Below the pieces are notes generated by a model. That model saw only the letters and a program-made list of their open reading frames with translations, did no database searches and had not been told where the DNA came from. Both the position numbers and the translations under genes were made by a program. A DNA stretch of 64,000 bases from Jiangella muralis (GTDB taxonomy: Bacteria > Actinomycetota > Actinomycetes > Jiangellales > Jiangellaceae). This document shows, piece by piece, positions 16,913 through 24,392 of this stretch; positions within the stretch are counted from its first letter, which is position 1, and every line of letters begins with the position of its first letter. Location of the stretch: positions 1 to 64,000 of the forward strand of contig NZ_LFXL01000042.1 in the NCBI RefSeq assembly GCF_001270745.1. The letters are read 5' to 3'.

Positions 16913-17373
16913 GGTGTCGAGACCAGGCGGTCGACGTACTCGACCAGGCGCGGCAGGTAGTGGTCCCAGCCGGCGACGTTGCCGCGGTACATCTCCTCGA
17001 GCACGGCCGCCTCCCAGCCGCGCTCGCGGAAGCCGGTCTCGCGGAACCGCACCAGCGTGCCGGTGCCGGACGGCTCGAGGTCGAACGTCACCACCAGCGA
17101 GTTGCCCGCCGTCGCCTCGTCGCCGTCGTAGATCCAGCGGAACGCGAACCGTCGCGGCGGGTCGGCCTCGACGACGGTGATCGCCTCGACCTTGGCGTCC
17201 GGCCCGGCCGGGTCACCGAAGGTGATGGTGCCCGTGGCGCCGGGGACCCGGGCGGCCAGCTCGGCGTCGTCGGGCCACCACTCGCGCAGGTGCTCGGGCG
17301 TGCTGAGGACCTCGTAGACGATCTCGGGAGCGGCCTCGATGTGGAGCTCCCGCTCGATGCTGCCGTACTCCAT
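16909..17373 (-). CDS. SRPBCC (AHSA1-like) domain protein
   Basis: This 154-residue protein, first gene of the SRPBCC-ArsR-SRPBCC operon, has hallmarks IEAAPEIVYEVLSTPEHLREWWPDDA, RFAFRWIYDG and the C-terminal helix MYRGNVAGWDHYLPRLVEYVD. It is related to but clearly different from the product at 16037-16483, so the two may bind different ligands or pair up. It starts 19 bp from a palindrome that should overlap its promoter. Confidence 0.9.
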   Translation of the reverse strand: MEYGSIERELHIEAAPEIVYEVLSTPEHLREWWPDDAELAARVPGATGTITFGDPAGPDAKVEAITVVEADPPRRFAFRWIYDGDEATAGNSLVVTFDLEPSGTGTLVRFRETGFRERGWEAAVLEEMYRGNVAGWDHYLPRLVEYVDRLVSTP

Positions 17374-17391
17374 GGCGCCGTCCCGTCTTCT

Positions 17392-17408
17392 CGCAACTAT
17401 TGGTTGCG
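17392..17408. promoter_or_regulatory. ArsR operator 1
   Basis: CGCAAC (17392) and GTTGCG (17403) are exact arms with a 5-nt spacer (TATTG). The site is 19-35 bp upstream of the first SRPBCC gene. A near copy lies 46 bp further upstream, so both probably bind the ArsR repressor of the operon. Confidence 0.65.
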
Positions 17409-17437
17409 TATGACTGTAGGGCGGCCGGCCTCAATGT

Positions 17438-17453
17438 GCAACCCTTGGTTGCG
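17438..17453. promoter_or_regulatory. ArsR operator 2
   Basis: GCAAC (17438) and GTTGC (17448) flank a 5-nt spacer. The core CAACC-N3-GGTTG is symmetric. It shares TTGGTTGCGT with operator 1 in the same orientation and abuts the 3' end of the GNAT gene. The repeated motif supports cooperative binding by the ArsR protein. Confidence 0.6.
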
Positions 17454-17993
17454 TTACGGCTGGAGGGCGAGCGTGGCGCGCCGGGCCGGCGCCTCGCCGG
17501 GACCGCTGGCGCGGTTGCCGGACGGCTCGGCCGGCGGCCCGATGGTGAAGCCGAGAGTGCGCAGGAACGCCTGCGCCGGCGGCCAGGCGTCGGGTGCCGA
17601 CGCGGTGACGGTGTCGAGGCCGCTGTCGCGGGCCTCGGCGAGCAGGACCCGCGCGACGGCGGCGCCGACGCCACGGCCGCGGTGCGACGGCGCGACGAGG
17701 AACAGCCCGACGGCGACGGCGGTGCGGTGCGGGAACCCGAGCACGGCGTCGATCAGCCCGACGATCTTCTCGCCGTCACGGATCGTGAACAGCCGCTTGT
17801 CCTCGAACGACGCGCCCTCGGGCAGGGCGTAGAAGAGGCTCTGCACGTCGCCCGGACCGGACGGCGTGCCGTTGACGGCCTCGAACCAGTCGTCGCAGGC
17901 GGCGAAGAGCTCCAGCAGCCCGGGCTCGTCGTCGGGCTCCAGCTGCTCGCGGACGGTGAGGGGCCCGGTTGCGGTGGCGACGGTCCAGATCAC
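17454..17993 (-). CDS. GNAT-family N-acetyltransferase
   Basis: This 179-residue protein has an acetyl-CoA-binding segment FLVAPSHRGRGVGAAVARVLLAEAR (motif A, Q/RxxGxG/A form), preceded by the strand VGLIDAVLGFPHRTAVAVG. It also has a C-terminal F-L-R-T-L-G-F element typical of GNAT motif B. Acceptor substrate is unknown. The start is GTG. It sits upstream of the ArsR operon on the same strand, but the operator between them implies separate control. Confidence 0.88.
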   Translation of the reverse strand: MIWTVATATGPLTVREQLEPDDEPGLLELFAACDDWFEAVNGTPSGPGDVQSLFYALPEGASFEDKRLFTIRDGEKIVGLIDAVLGFPHRTAVAVGLFLVAPSHRGRGVGAAVARVLLAEARDSGLDTVTASAPDAWPPAQAFLRTLGFTIGPPAEPSGNRASGPGEAPARRATLALQP

Positions 17994-18050
17994 GAGTTCA
18001 CCCTAGGCGATGTCCCGGAACCACCGCGGGGCGCCGGACGTCTGATCATC

Positions 18051-18545
18051 GTGAGGCTGAACGGGGTGCTGACGGCTGTCGCGGCGGCGACGATCCTGCT
18101 GCTGGCGGGGTGTGGCGACGACGTGCCGGCGACGGGCGGTGACGACCCGACGGCGACGTCCACGTCGTCCGGTGAGCCCAGTGGCACGCCGTCGGTGCCC
18201 ACCGACGAGCCGTTGCCGCCCACGGGGCCGCCCACCGAGGTTCCGACCGGCGACCCGACGCCGCTGCCGACCGTCCCCGGCACCACGCCGCTGCCGTCGG
18301 ACACCCCGGTCCCGCAGCCCACCACAGTGCCCGAGGGCCCCGTCGAGCTGATCGGCTTCCCGACACCCGGCGTCGAGGCCGGCTGCTGGCTGCTCGACGG
18401 CTACCTGCTGATGGGCGGCGACCAGGAGTTGATCGCGTCCGGCCGCGAGGTGCAGATCACCGGCGAGGTGCAGACCGACGTCCTGACCACGTGCCAGCAG
18501 GGCACGCCGCTGCGGGTCGACTCCGTGACCGGCATCGAGCCCTGA
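18051..18545 (+). CDS. Small Pro/Thr-rich lipoprotein
   Basis: This 164-residue predicted lipoprotein has a short signal with lipobox LLAGC (Cys21). Next comes a low-complexity Pro/Thr/Ser/Asp linker of about 85 residues, then a C-terminal domain of about 60 residues with two Cys (EAGCWLL and TTCQQG) that could form a disulfide. The linker probably spans the cell wall. GTG 18051 gives a typical lipoprotein N-terminus, but its ribosome-binding site is weak. Function is unknown. A bidirectional terminator follows. Confidence 0.72.
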   Translation: MRLNGVLTAVAAATILLLAGCGDDVPATGGDDPTATSTSSGEPSGTPSVPTDEPLPPTGPPTEVPTGDPTPLPTVPGTTPLPSDTPVPQPTTVPEGPVELIGFPTPGVEAGCWLLDGYLLMGGDQELIASGREVQITGEVQTDVLTTCQQGTPLRVDSVTGIEP

Positions 18546-18581
18546 CACCGCCGCGACCCCCACGGGACCCGGGGGACGCGA

Positions 18582-18621
18582 AACGGCCGGGGCGGCCCGT
18601 TCTCGGACCGCCCCGGCCGTT
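18582..18621. terminator. Bidirectional hairpin terminator
   Basis: A 14-bp exact stem (18582-18595 with 18608-18621, AACGGCCGGGGCGG arm) encloses a 12-nt loop. It lies between the convergent lipoprotein and hsp20 genes, 37 and 18 bp from their stops. The A and T runs at the two ends are short but symmetric. Confidence 0.85.
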
Positions 18622-18638
18622 GGTGTTCGCTGCCCGCG

Positions 18639-19064
18639 TCAGGCGGCGCGCTGCACCTCGATACGGGTAGGCGAGGTGCCCGCGTAGACGCCGGACACCG
18701 TCACGGTGAGGACGCCGGCGTCGTAGCTCGCGCTGACGGCGCCCGGGTCGGCCGCGACGGGGAGCGCGACGGTGCGGCGGAAGCTGCCGTAGCGGACCTC
18801 ACGGACCCGGCGGCCGGCGCCGTTCTCGTCGCGGACGTCCTTGCGCTCGCCGCGCACGACCAGCCGGCGCCCCTCGACCTCGACGGTGACGTCGTTCTCC
18901 GGGTCGAGGCCCGGGAGGTCGAAGCGGGCCACCAGGTCGTCGCCCTCGCGGGCGAGGTCGGCGGCGGGGGCGAAGCCCTTGGTGGAGCCGGCGGCGACGG
19001 GCGCGTCCCAGAACGTGCGGAACAGGCGGTCGACGTCGGCGAACGGTGCGAGGGTGGTGCTCAT
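18639..19064 (-). CDS. hsp20: Small heat-shock protein (Hsp20/alpha-crystallin)
   Basis: This 141-residue cytoplasmic holdase chaperone has an N-terminal arm with DRLFRTFW. The alpha-crystallin domain spans about residues 45-130 (DLPGLDPENDVTVEVEGRRLVVRGERK ... ASYDAGVLTVTVSG), and a short C-terminal tail carries the basic end RIEVQRAA. It resembles the Hsp18/Hsp16.3 type of actinomycetes. A HAIR-like HspR site upstream indicates heat-shock repression. Confidence 0.95.
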   Translation of the reverse strand: MSTTLAPFADVDRLFRTFWDAPVAAGSTKGFAPAADLAREGDDLVARFDLPGLDPENDVTVEVEGRRLVVRGERKDVRDENGAGRRVREVRYGSFRRTVALPVAADPGAVSASYDAGVLTVTVSGVYAGTSPTRIEVQRAA

Positions 19065-19117
19065 GGCGTCTCCTTCGTGGTCAGAGTACCTGGGATCACC
19101 AGGTCTGACCGCTACAA

Positions 19118-19138
19118 CTTGAGTCGACCACGCTCAAT
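19118..19138 (-). promoter_or_regulatory. HAIR-like HspR operator
   Basis: CTTGAGT (19118-19124), 7 nt, then GCTCAAT (19132-19138) match the HspR consensus CTTGAGT-N7-ACTCAAG at 12 of 14 positions. The site lies 54-74 bp upstream of the hsp20 start. A second palindrome (ACCTGG, 5 nt, CCAGGT at 19088-19104) lies between it and the gene. Confidence 0.75.
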
Positions 19139-19292
19139 TCCGCCGTTCGCCGTGGGCGATGCGCCGCTGCTGGATGGGTGAGTCCGGTTGATCGTTTCGC
19201 CGCGTTGGCCGCTTTGCTGCCGTTCGCCGCCGTGCGGACCCCGGGCCGACCGAGTCGACCGGGCCGGTCGGCAGCACCGGCCATCACCTTGG
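19139..19292. other. Non-coding stretch between hsp20 and the small reading frame
   Basis: I find no gene with recognisable features here. The long frames crossing this stretch on both strands lack similarity and have no ribosome-binding site. It probably holds the distal part of the hsp20 promoter region and the 3' end of the leftward methyltransferase transcript. Confidence 0.4.
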
Positions 19293-19406
19293 CTAGGCCG
19301 ACCGCCGCTCGTACGTCCGGTTCATCCCGGTATCCAGCATGGTCAGCAGTGCCAAGGCACCCGCGGCGATCAGCCCACCCAAGTTGCGTAGATCAAGGGG
19401 ACTCAT
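19293..19406 (-). CDS. Possible 37-residue membrane peptide coupled to the methyltransferase
   Basis: ATG 19406 overlaps the methyltransferase stop by 4 bp (ATGA) and the frame runs 37 codons to TAG. The peptide begins MSPLDLRNLGGLIAAGALAL, continues with LLTMLDTGMN and ends in a basic, polar tail (RTYERRSA). A single hydrophobic segment of about 15 residues could insert in the membrane. Codon third positions are less GC-biased than in neighbours, so it may be a remnant. The coupled start is the main support. Confidence 0.4.
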   Translation of the reverse strand: MSPLDLRNLGGLIAAGALALLTMLDTGMNRTYERRSA

Positions 19407-20290
19407 TCATAGGGGGTGGCGCGGTGGCCGACGTGGACGCTGCGGGCGCTGAGCGAGCACACGTCGTCGCGGTGGCCGAGCCAGGCGTCGTCGCCGGGGT
19501 CGAGCAGCCGGGCCCAGGCCGCCTGGTCGTCGGGGCGCAGCTCGCCGTCGGCGATGGCACGGCCGACGCGGTGCCGCAGGCTCAGCAGTACCGAGTCCAG
19601 GTCCTCGGCGCACAGCGGCACCGGCCGCTCGAAGGTGAACGTCTTCGTCGTGACCTCGACGAGGTCGGCCCGGCGCAGTGCGGTGCACCAGCCGTAGGGC
19701 ATCGCGACGCTGCCCGGGACGCCGGCCCGCATGCGCGCGAACCAGCGGTCCTCGGCGGCGGCCAGTCGCACCTCGAGCCCGGGTTCGCCGACGCCGACGT
19801 CCCACGGCAGGTGCTGTGCGGGCAGTCCGCCCTCGGCCAGCGCGAGCCGGCCGCCGGGCGCGAGCAGCGCCGCCAGCGCGTCGATGGCCGCCTGCTGGTC
19901 GGCGAGATGATGGATCGACGACGACGCCCAGATGATGTCCGCGCCGCGCGCCACCAGGGGCAGTACGGCGAGGTCGGTGTCGAGGTCGGCGCGCAGCAGC
20001 CGGATGTGGCCGTCGTCGACGCCGGTCTCGACGATGCGCCGGCGCGCCGCGTCGAGCACGTCGCCGTCGCCGTCGACCCCGACGACGAACGCGGACGGCG
20101 GCAGCGCGGCGCCCAGCGCGACCGCCATGCCGGCGCCGCCGCAGCCGATGTCGACGGCCAGCTGGTCGCCGGGCCGGGCCAGCTCACGGGCGACGGACGA
20201 GTACCAGGCGGCGTCGTCGGCGACGGCGGCGCACAGCCGCTCGGCCTCGTCGGCCCAGTTGATGACGATGGCGTGGTGGTGGACGTTCAT
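19403..20290 (-). CDS. Class I SAM-dependent methyltransferase
   Basis: This 295-residue enzyme has motif I VDIGCGGAG (about 46-54), the acidic end of strand 2 (VGVDGDGDVLDAARR), motif II-like IIWASSSIHHLAD and motif III LLAPGGRLALAEGG. No membrane segment is found. The substrate is unknown, but the overall type resembles UbiE/trans-aconitate-like enzymes. ATG 20290 is preferred over the very long frame extending to 21058, which crosses the FmdB-like gene. It lies 50 bp downstream of that gene on the same strand, so they probably share a transcript. Confidence 0.88.
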   Translation of the reverse strand: MNVHHHAIVINWADEAERLCAAVADDAAWYSSVARELARPGDQLAVDIGCGGAGMAVALGAALPPSAFVVGVDGDGDVLDAARRRIVETGVDDGHIRLLRADLDTDLAVLPLVARGADIIWASSSIHHLADQQAAIDALAALLAPGGRLALAEGGLPAQHLPWDVGVGEPGLEVRLAAAEDRWFARMRAGVPGSVAMPYGWCTALRRADLVEVTTKTFTFERPVPLCAEDLDSVLLSLRHRVGRAIADGELRPDDQAAWARLLDPGDDAWLGHRDDVCSLSARSVHVGHRATPYE

Positions 20291-20340
20291 GGCGGTCCCC
20301 CCTCGGCCGGCTCCGTTGCCGGCCTGGACCTGTCGTGCGG

Positions 20341-20553
20341 TCAGCCGCAGCCGCAGGCACCGCCGCAGCAGCCGCCGCCGCTTGCCGGGCCGGCTTGGGC
20401 GTCGGATCGGCCGGCCAGGCCCACGGTGGTCAGCAGCTTCACGGTGTCGTCGTGGCCGGCCGGGCAGAGGGCCGCGGCGCTCGCGTCGGCCATGGGCCTG
20501 ACGACGTCGAAGGTCGAGCCGCAAGAGCGGCAGCGGAACTCGTAGGTCGGCAC
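20341..20553 (-). CDS. FmdB-family zinc-ribbon protein
   Basis: This 70-residue protein has the typical N-terminus [17 protein letters not shown] with one CxxC pair. The second metal pair is altered to CPAGH rather than CxxC. The tail is Gly/Cys-rich (GGGCCGGACGCG). The family is often linked to regulation or small-molecule metabolism, but its role is unclear. Start GTG 20553. It is divergent from a zinc-independent L31 gene, with a Zur-like box between, so it may be zinc-controlled. Confidence 0.83.
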   Translation of the reverse strand: MPTYEFRCRSCGSTFDVVRPMADASAAALCPAGHDDTVKLLTTVGLAGRSDAQAGPASGGGCCGGACGCG

Positions 20554-20613
20554 GTCGTCGAGGATACCGGGCCGCGGCGCTCGCGGGAATGTCCGGCGGC
20601 CGGGACATGTTGT

Positions 20614-20628
20614 TGAGAACGACAATCA
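20614..20628. promoter_or_regulatory. Zur-like box upstream of L31
   Basis: TGAGAACGACAATCA at 20614-20628 matches the Fur/Zur-family core TGANAATNATTNTCA at 9 of 12 fixed positions. It lies 14 bp before the type-B L31 start codon. Genes for C-minus L31 paralogues are classic Zur targets, so zinc repression is likely. AGGAGG at 20631 is the ribosome-binding site. Confidence 0.55.
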
Positions 20629-20641
20629 GAAGGAGGCTGTC

Positions 20642-20887
20642 GTGAAGAAGCACATCCACCCCCACTACCGTCCGGTGATCTACCGCGACGCCGACGCGGG
20701 TCTCACGTTCCTGACCCGCTCGACCGCCAGCACCGAGCAGACCCTCGTATGGGACGACGGCAACACCTACCCCGTCGTCGACGTCGAGGTGTCGGCCGCG
20801 AGCCACCCGTTCTACACCGGCCGGACGCGGATCCTGGACTCCGCCGGCCAGGTGGAGAAGTTCCGCCGGCGCTACCGCGCGAGCTGA
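20642..20887 (+). CDS. rpmE2: 50S ribosomal protein L31, type B (zinc-independent)
   Basis: This 81-residue ribosomal protein replaces zinc-binding L31 when zinc is scarce. It begins [20 protein letters not shown] and ends [25 protein letters not shown], both typical of the C-minus form, and it contains no cysteine. The start is GTG with AGGAGG 6 nt upstream. The Zur-like box before it supports induction under zinc starvation, freeing the zinc held by the ordinary L31. Confidence 0.95.
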   Translation: MKKHIHPHYRPVIYRDADAGLTFLTRSTASTEQTLVWDDGNTYPVVDVEVSAASHPFYTGRTRILDSAGQVEKFRRRYRAS

Positions 20888-21333
20888 GCGGCGGCGCGCG
20901 CCGGGTGCGCCGTGAGCGTGAGGGTAACCGGCGTGCGCGCACTGAGCGGCGTTGCGCGCCGGGCACGTCCCGCCCGGACCGGGTGGGTCCAACCTACGCG
21001 CGAGCACCGACAAGCTCGCCGCCGGCGCCGACTGGTCCCTCGCTCGGTGTGGACTCACCCCACCACCGTGGGACAGCTAGCGGCGCCGGGTCTGTCGAGG
21101 CGCCCACTGATGAGAACCGTGTCCATGGCGCTGTTTGTGTCGCCAGGGCAGCAACAAGAGCGCCATGGACGCGGTTCTCATCAGCGCGGGACCAGCCTCG
21201 CGGCATTGTCACCGGCCACAGCGACCAGCTGATCATTCGGACTCACTATCTGCGCGCGGGCACCGACAGGCTCGCCGTCTCGGCGACCGTCAGCCTCGCC
21301 CGTCCGCTGCCGCTGAAGTCCGGGCGGCCGCGC
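20888..21333. other. 446-bp non-coding region with repeats
   Basis: I see no credible gene. The region holds a 26-bp-arm hairpin at 21107-21184. An imperfect direct repeat of GAGCGGCG(N)2-GCGCGCCGGG type starts near 20886 and again near 20944. A second imperfect repeat (GCACCGACA-R-GCTCGCCG) occurs near 21005 and 21260, flanking the hairpin. The layered repeats suggest past insertion or duplication. Confidence 0.55.
21107..21184. repeat. MITE-like hairpin (26-bp arms, one mismatch)
   Basis: Bases 21107-21132 and 21159-21184 are inverted copies with a single difference, around a 26-nt loop that itself has weak inverted symmetry. The ends read CTGATGAGAACCG and CGGTTCTCATCAG. There is no transposase. 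Any reading frame through it mirrors itself because of the palindrome. A miniature mobile element or a structured RNA are the two main options. Confidence 0.75.
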
Positions 21334-22593
21334 CTACCCCTGCCGACGTCCCGCGGCGCGCAGTTCGGCGGCTTGGGCCAGCAGGTAGGACCGCTCCACC
21401 TCGTTGGCGGTCAAGGCGGCCGCCTCCTCGTAGAACGCCGCCGCTTCCGCGGTCCGGCCGAGCCGCCGCAGCAGGTCGGCCCGGACGGCCGGCACCCCGT
21501 AGTACCCGCCCAGTCGCGCATCGGCGGCCAGTGCGGCCAGCTCGGAGAGCGCCGCCGCCGGCCCGGCCACGTGTGACCATGCCGCCACCCGGGCCAGCGC
21601 AGTCACCGGTGACGGGGCCACGGCCAGCAGCAGGTCGTACAGCGCGACGACCTGGGGCCAGTCGGTCGCCTCGTACGTCGCGGCCTCCGAGTGCACCGCC
21701 GCGAGCGCCGCCTGCAGCGCGTACGGCCCGGCCCGTCCCGGCACCGCGCGCCGCATGGCCCGCGCCGCCAGCGCGCACCCGTCCTCGATCAGCGAACGGT
21801 CCCAGCGGGACCGGTCCTGCGACGACAGCAGCACCAGCCCGCCGTCGTCGTCGAGGCGGCCCGGCCGCCGGGCCGCGGCCAGCCGCACAGTCGCCAGCAG
21901 GCCCAGCACCTCGGCCTCGTCCGGCATCAGCTCGGCCAGGACCTCGGCCAGTTCGGTCGCGGTCCGGACGAGTTCCGGCCGGCCCAGCCCGGTGCCCCGC
22001 GACGCCGTGTGGCCCTCGGTGAGCAGCAGCGACACCACCGCCAGCGCGGCGGGCAGCCGGTCCGGCAGCTCGTGCTCCGCCGGCACCTTGTACGGGATGC
22101 CGGCGGCCTGGATCTTCTTCTTCGCCCGGGTCAGCCGCGCCGCCATCGTCGGCTGCGACACCAGGAACAGCCGCGCGACGTCCGGCGTGGGCACGCCGCA
22201 GACCAGCCGCAGCGTCAGCGCGACCCGGCTCGGCAGCGACAGCGCCGGATGGCAGCAGGTGAACACCAGCCGCAGGCGCTCGTCCTCGACCGCCTCGCGG
22301 TCGGCCGGCGCGTCGTCGCCGGGCACGATGAGCAGCGGCAGCTTGCGGGCCAGCGTCTGCTCCCGCCGCTTGGCGTCCAGGGCGCGGTTGCGGGCCACGG
22401 TGGTCAGCCAGGCGGTGGTGTCGTCCGGCACGCCCTGACGCGGCCACAGCTCGACGGCTGCGGCGAACGCCTCCTGGACGGCGTCCTCCGCGGCGCCGAG
22501 GTCGCGGGTGACGCGCACCACCGTGGCCAGGACCCGGGCCCAGCCGCGGCGGTGCGCATCGGCGACCGCGTCGGTCAGATCCCGGCGTCCCAC
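21334..22593 (-). CDS. ECF42-type RNA polymerase sigma factor
   Basis: This 419-residue sigma factor has an N-terminal ECF part: sigma2 (DLGAAEDAVQEAFAAAVELWP, TAWLTTVARNRALDAKRRE) and sigma4 (LSLPSRVALTLRLVCGVPTPDVARLFLVSQPTMAARLTRAKKKI). A long C-terminal alpha-helical TPR-like domain follows (about 190-419). This layout and the partner DGPF protein gene define group ECF42, which has no anti-sigma factor and is thought to be controlled through its C-terminal extension. The start is probably GTG 22593, overlapping the DGPF gene end. Targets are often DGPF genes themselves. Confidence 0.92.
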   Translation of the reverse strand: MGRRDLTDAVADAHRRGWARVLATVVRVTRDLGAAEDAVQEAFAAAVELWPRQGVPDDTTAWLTTVARNRALDAKRREQTLARKLPLLIVPGDDAPADREAVEDERLRLVFTCCHPALSLPSRVALTLRLVCGVPTPDVARLFLVSQPTMAARLTRAKKKIQAAGIPYKVPAEHELPDRLPAALAVVSLLLTEGHTASRGTGLGRPELVRTATELAEVLAELMPDEAEVLGLLATVRLAAARRPGRLDDDGGLVLLSSQDRSRWDRSLIEDGCALAARAMRRAVPGRAGPYALQAALAAVHSEAATYEATDWPQVVALYDLLLAVAPSPVTALARVAAWSHVAGPAAALSELAALAADARLGGYYGVPAVRADLLRRLGRTAEAAAFYEEAAALTANEVERSYLLAQAAELRAAGRRQG

Positions 22594-22927
22594 AGCGGCC
22601 GGATCTCCGTCCCGGTACCGGTCGGGCAGTGCCGGCGATCTCGACGGCGTCGTCGAGGTCGGCGGCCTCGACGATGTAGAAGCCGGCGAGGTTCTCCTTC
22701 AGCTCGACGTACGGCCCGTCCGTCACCAGCAGGTCCTGGTCCGGGCCGGCCGGGCGCAGCGTGGTCGCCGTCGTGGACGGCCGCAGCGCTTCGCCGGAGA
22801 ACTCGATGCCGCGCTCCTGGAGGTAGGCGATGAAGGCCCCGTGCTCGTCCAGCGCCGCTGCGCGCTCGGCCTCCGGCACCGCGTCCCAGTCGGTGTCCCG
22901 CTCGAACAGCATGAGCATGTACTTCAT
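22575..22927 (-). pseudogene. DGPF/YCII-domain protein, apparent frameshift
   Basis: The N-terminal frame is a normal DGPF protein: MKYMLMLFERDTDWDAVPEAE ... TDGPYVELKENLAGFYIVEAADLDDAVEIAG. Just after EIAG (near 22630) the expected C-terminus (PTGTGTEIRPLWDAGI, then stop at 22575) is found in another frame. One missing base at about 22630-22631 explains it. Otherwise the frame runs on for over 400 meaningless residues across the sigma gene. Either the gene is broken, there is a sequence error, or translation shifts frame. It is the ECF42 partner gene. Known members have unproven function. Confidence 0.75.
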
Positions 22928-23023
22928 GACGTCTCGTCCTTCCGTCTCGGTGGCTGTCTATCACCGTTGACGAACGAGGTGCGACGGAATCGACATAGGC
23001 TCGGCGGCAACATGGGAGGTGCG

Positions 23024-24388
23024 ATGAGCGAGCAGGTCGACGTGGTCGTGCTGGGGCTCGGTGTCGGTGGCGAGCAGGTCGCCGGATCGCTGGCCGAGGC
23101 GGGTCTGAACGTGGTCGGCATCGAGGGCCGGCTGGTCGGCGGCGAATGCCCGTACTACGGCTGCGTGCCCACCAAGATGATCATCCGGGCGGCCGATCTG
23201 CTCGCCGAGGGGCGCCGCGTCGACGGCATGGCCGGCCATGTGGACGTCACGCCCGACTGGGCGCCGGTCGCCGCGCGCATTCGCGACGAGGCCACCGACG
23301 ACTGGAACGACCAGGTCGCCGTCGACCGCCTCGTCGGCAAGGGCGTGCGGTTCGTCCGCGGCTGGGGCCGCCTGGCCGGTCCGGGCCTGGTCGAGGCCGG
23401 CGGGACGGTGTACGAGGCGAGCCGCGCGGTGGTCGTCGGCACCGGGACGGCGCCGTTCGTGCCGCCGATCGCCGGCCTGGCGGGCACCCCGTACTGGACC
23501 AATCAGGACGCCGTCCGGGCCAAGGAGCTGCCCGAGTCGCTGCTGGTGCTCGGCGGCGGCGCCATCGGGCTGGAGCTGGCGCAGGCGCTGGGCCGGTTCG
23601 GTGTGCGGGTCACCGTCGTCGAGGCGGCCGACCGGCTGCTCGGCGTCGAGGAGCCCGAGTCGTCCGAGCTGGCCGCGCGGGTGCTGACGGCCGAGGGTGT
23701 CGAGGTGCGCGTCGGAGCCGGCGCCGAGGCCGTCCGGCACGACGGCGAGTCGTTCACCGTCACGCTCGGCGGCGGCGCCGAGCTGAGCGCCGAGAAGCTG
23801 CTGGTGGCCGTGGGCCGGCGCACCGACCTCGCGGCCGTCGGCGTCGACACCGTCGGCCTCGACCCGTCCGCCCGGTTCCTCGAGGTCGACGACCGGCTGC
23901 GGGCCGGCGAGCGGCTCTGGGGCGTCGGCGACGTCACGGGGCACGGCGCGTTCACCCACATGGCCACCTACCAGGCTGACATCGTCACCCGCGACGTGCT
24001 CGGCCAGGACGGCCCGCCGGCCGACTACCGCGCGCTGCCCCGGGTGACGTTCATGGACCCCGAGATCGGCGCCGTCGGCCTCACCGAGGCGCAGGCGCGC
24101 GACCAGGGGCTGGACGTCCGCACCGGCAGCACGCAGGTGCCGTCGACGTCGCGCGGCTGGATCCACAAGGCCGGCAACGACGGCTTCATCAAGCTGGTCG
24201 CCGACGCCGGGCAGGGCGTGCTGGTCGGCGCCACGTCGGCCGGCCCGACCGGCGGCGAGGTGCTCGGCGCGCTGTCGGTCGCGGTGCACGGCCGGGTGCC
24301 GGTCGAGCAGTTGCGGCACATGATCTACGCCTACCCGACCATCCACCGCGGCATCCAGGACGCGCTGCGCGACCTCGACCTGCGTTGA
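23024..24388 (+). CDS. FAD-dependent pyridine nucleotide-disulfide oxidoreductase
   Basis: This 454-residue class I flavoprotein is of the dihydrolipoamide dehydrogenase/mercuric reductase type. It has an N-terminal FAD motif (VVVLGLGVGGEQVAG; the usual third Gly region is slightly altered), the redox pair in GGECPYYGCVPTK (C-x4-C), a second NAD(P) motif LVLGGGAIGLELA, LWGVGDVTG, and the C-terminal dimer domain (AYPTIHRGIQDAL). Catalytic His is in YPTIHRG. No MerA-type terminal Cys pair is present, so the substrate is a small disulfide or quinone rather than mercury. ATG 23024 follows GGGAGGT. Confidence 0.88.
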   Translation: MSEQVDVVVLGLGVGGEQVAGSLAEAGLNVVGIEGRLVGGECPYYGCVPTKMIIRAADLLAEGRRVDGMAGHVDVTPDWAPVAARIRDEATDDWNDQVAVDRLVGKGVRFVRGWGRLAGPGLVEAGGTVYEASRAVVVGTGTAPFVPPIAGLAGTPYWTNQDAVRAKELPESLLVLGGGAIGLELAQALGRFGVRVTVVEAADRLLGVEEPESSELAARVLTAEGVEVRVGAGAEAVRHDGESFTVTLGGGAELSAEKLLVAVGRRTDLAAVGVDTVGLDPSARFLEVDDRLRAGERLWGVGDVTGHGAFTHMATYQADIVTRDVLGQDGPPADYRALPRVTFMDPEIGAVGLTEAQARDQGLDVRTGSTQVPSTSRGWIHKAGNDGFIKLVADAGQGVLVGATSAGPTGGEVLGALSVAVHGRVPVEQLRHMIYAYPTIHRGIQDALRDLDLR

Positions 24389-24392
24389 CGGG

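Noticed and set aside
20994-21236. 80-codon frame across the 21.1-kb hairpin
   Set aside because: Its two halves mirror each other (ENRVHGAL and APWTRFSS) only because the DNA is palindromic.
21290-22927. 545-residue form of the DGPF protein
   Set aside because: After residue ~98 it leaves the family sequence and becomes an out-of-frame copy of the sigma gene. A frameshift explains it better.
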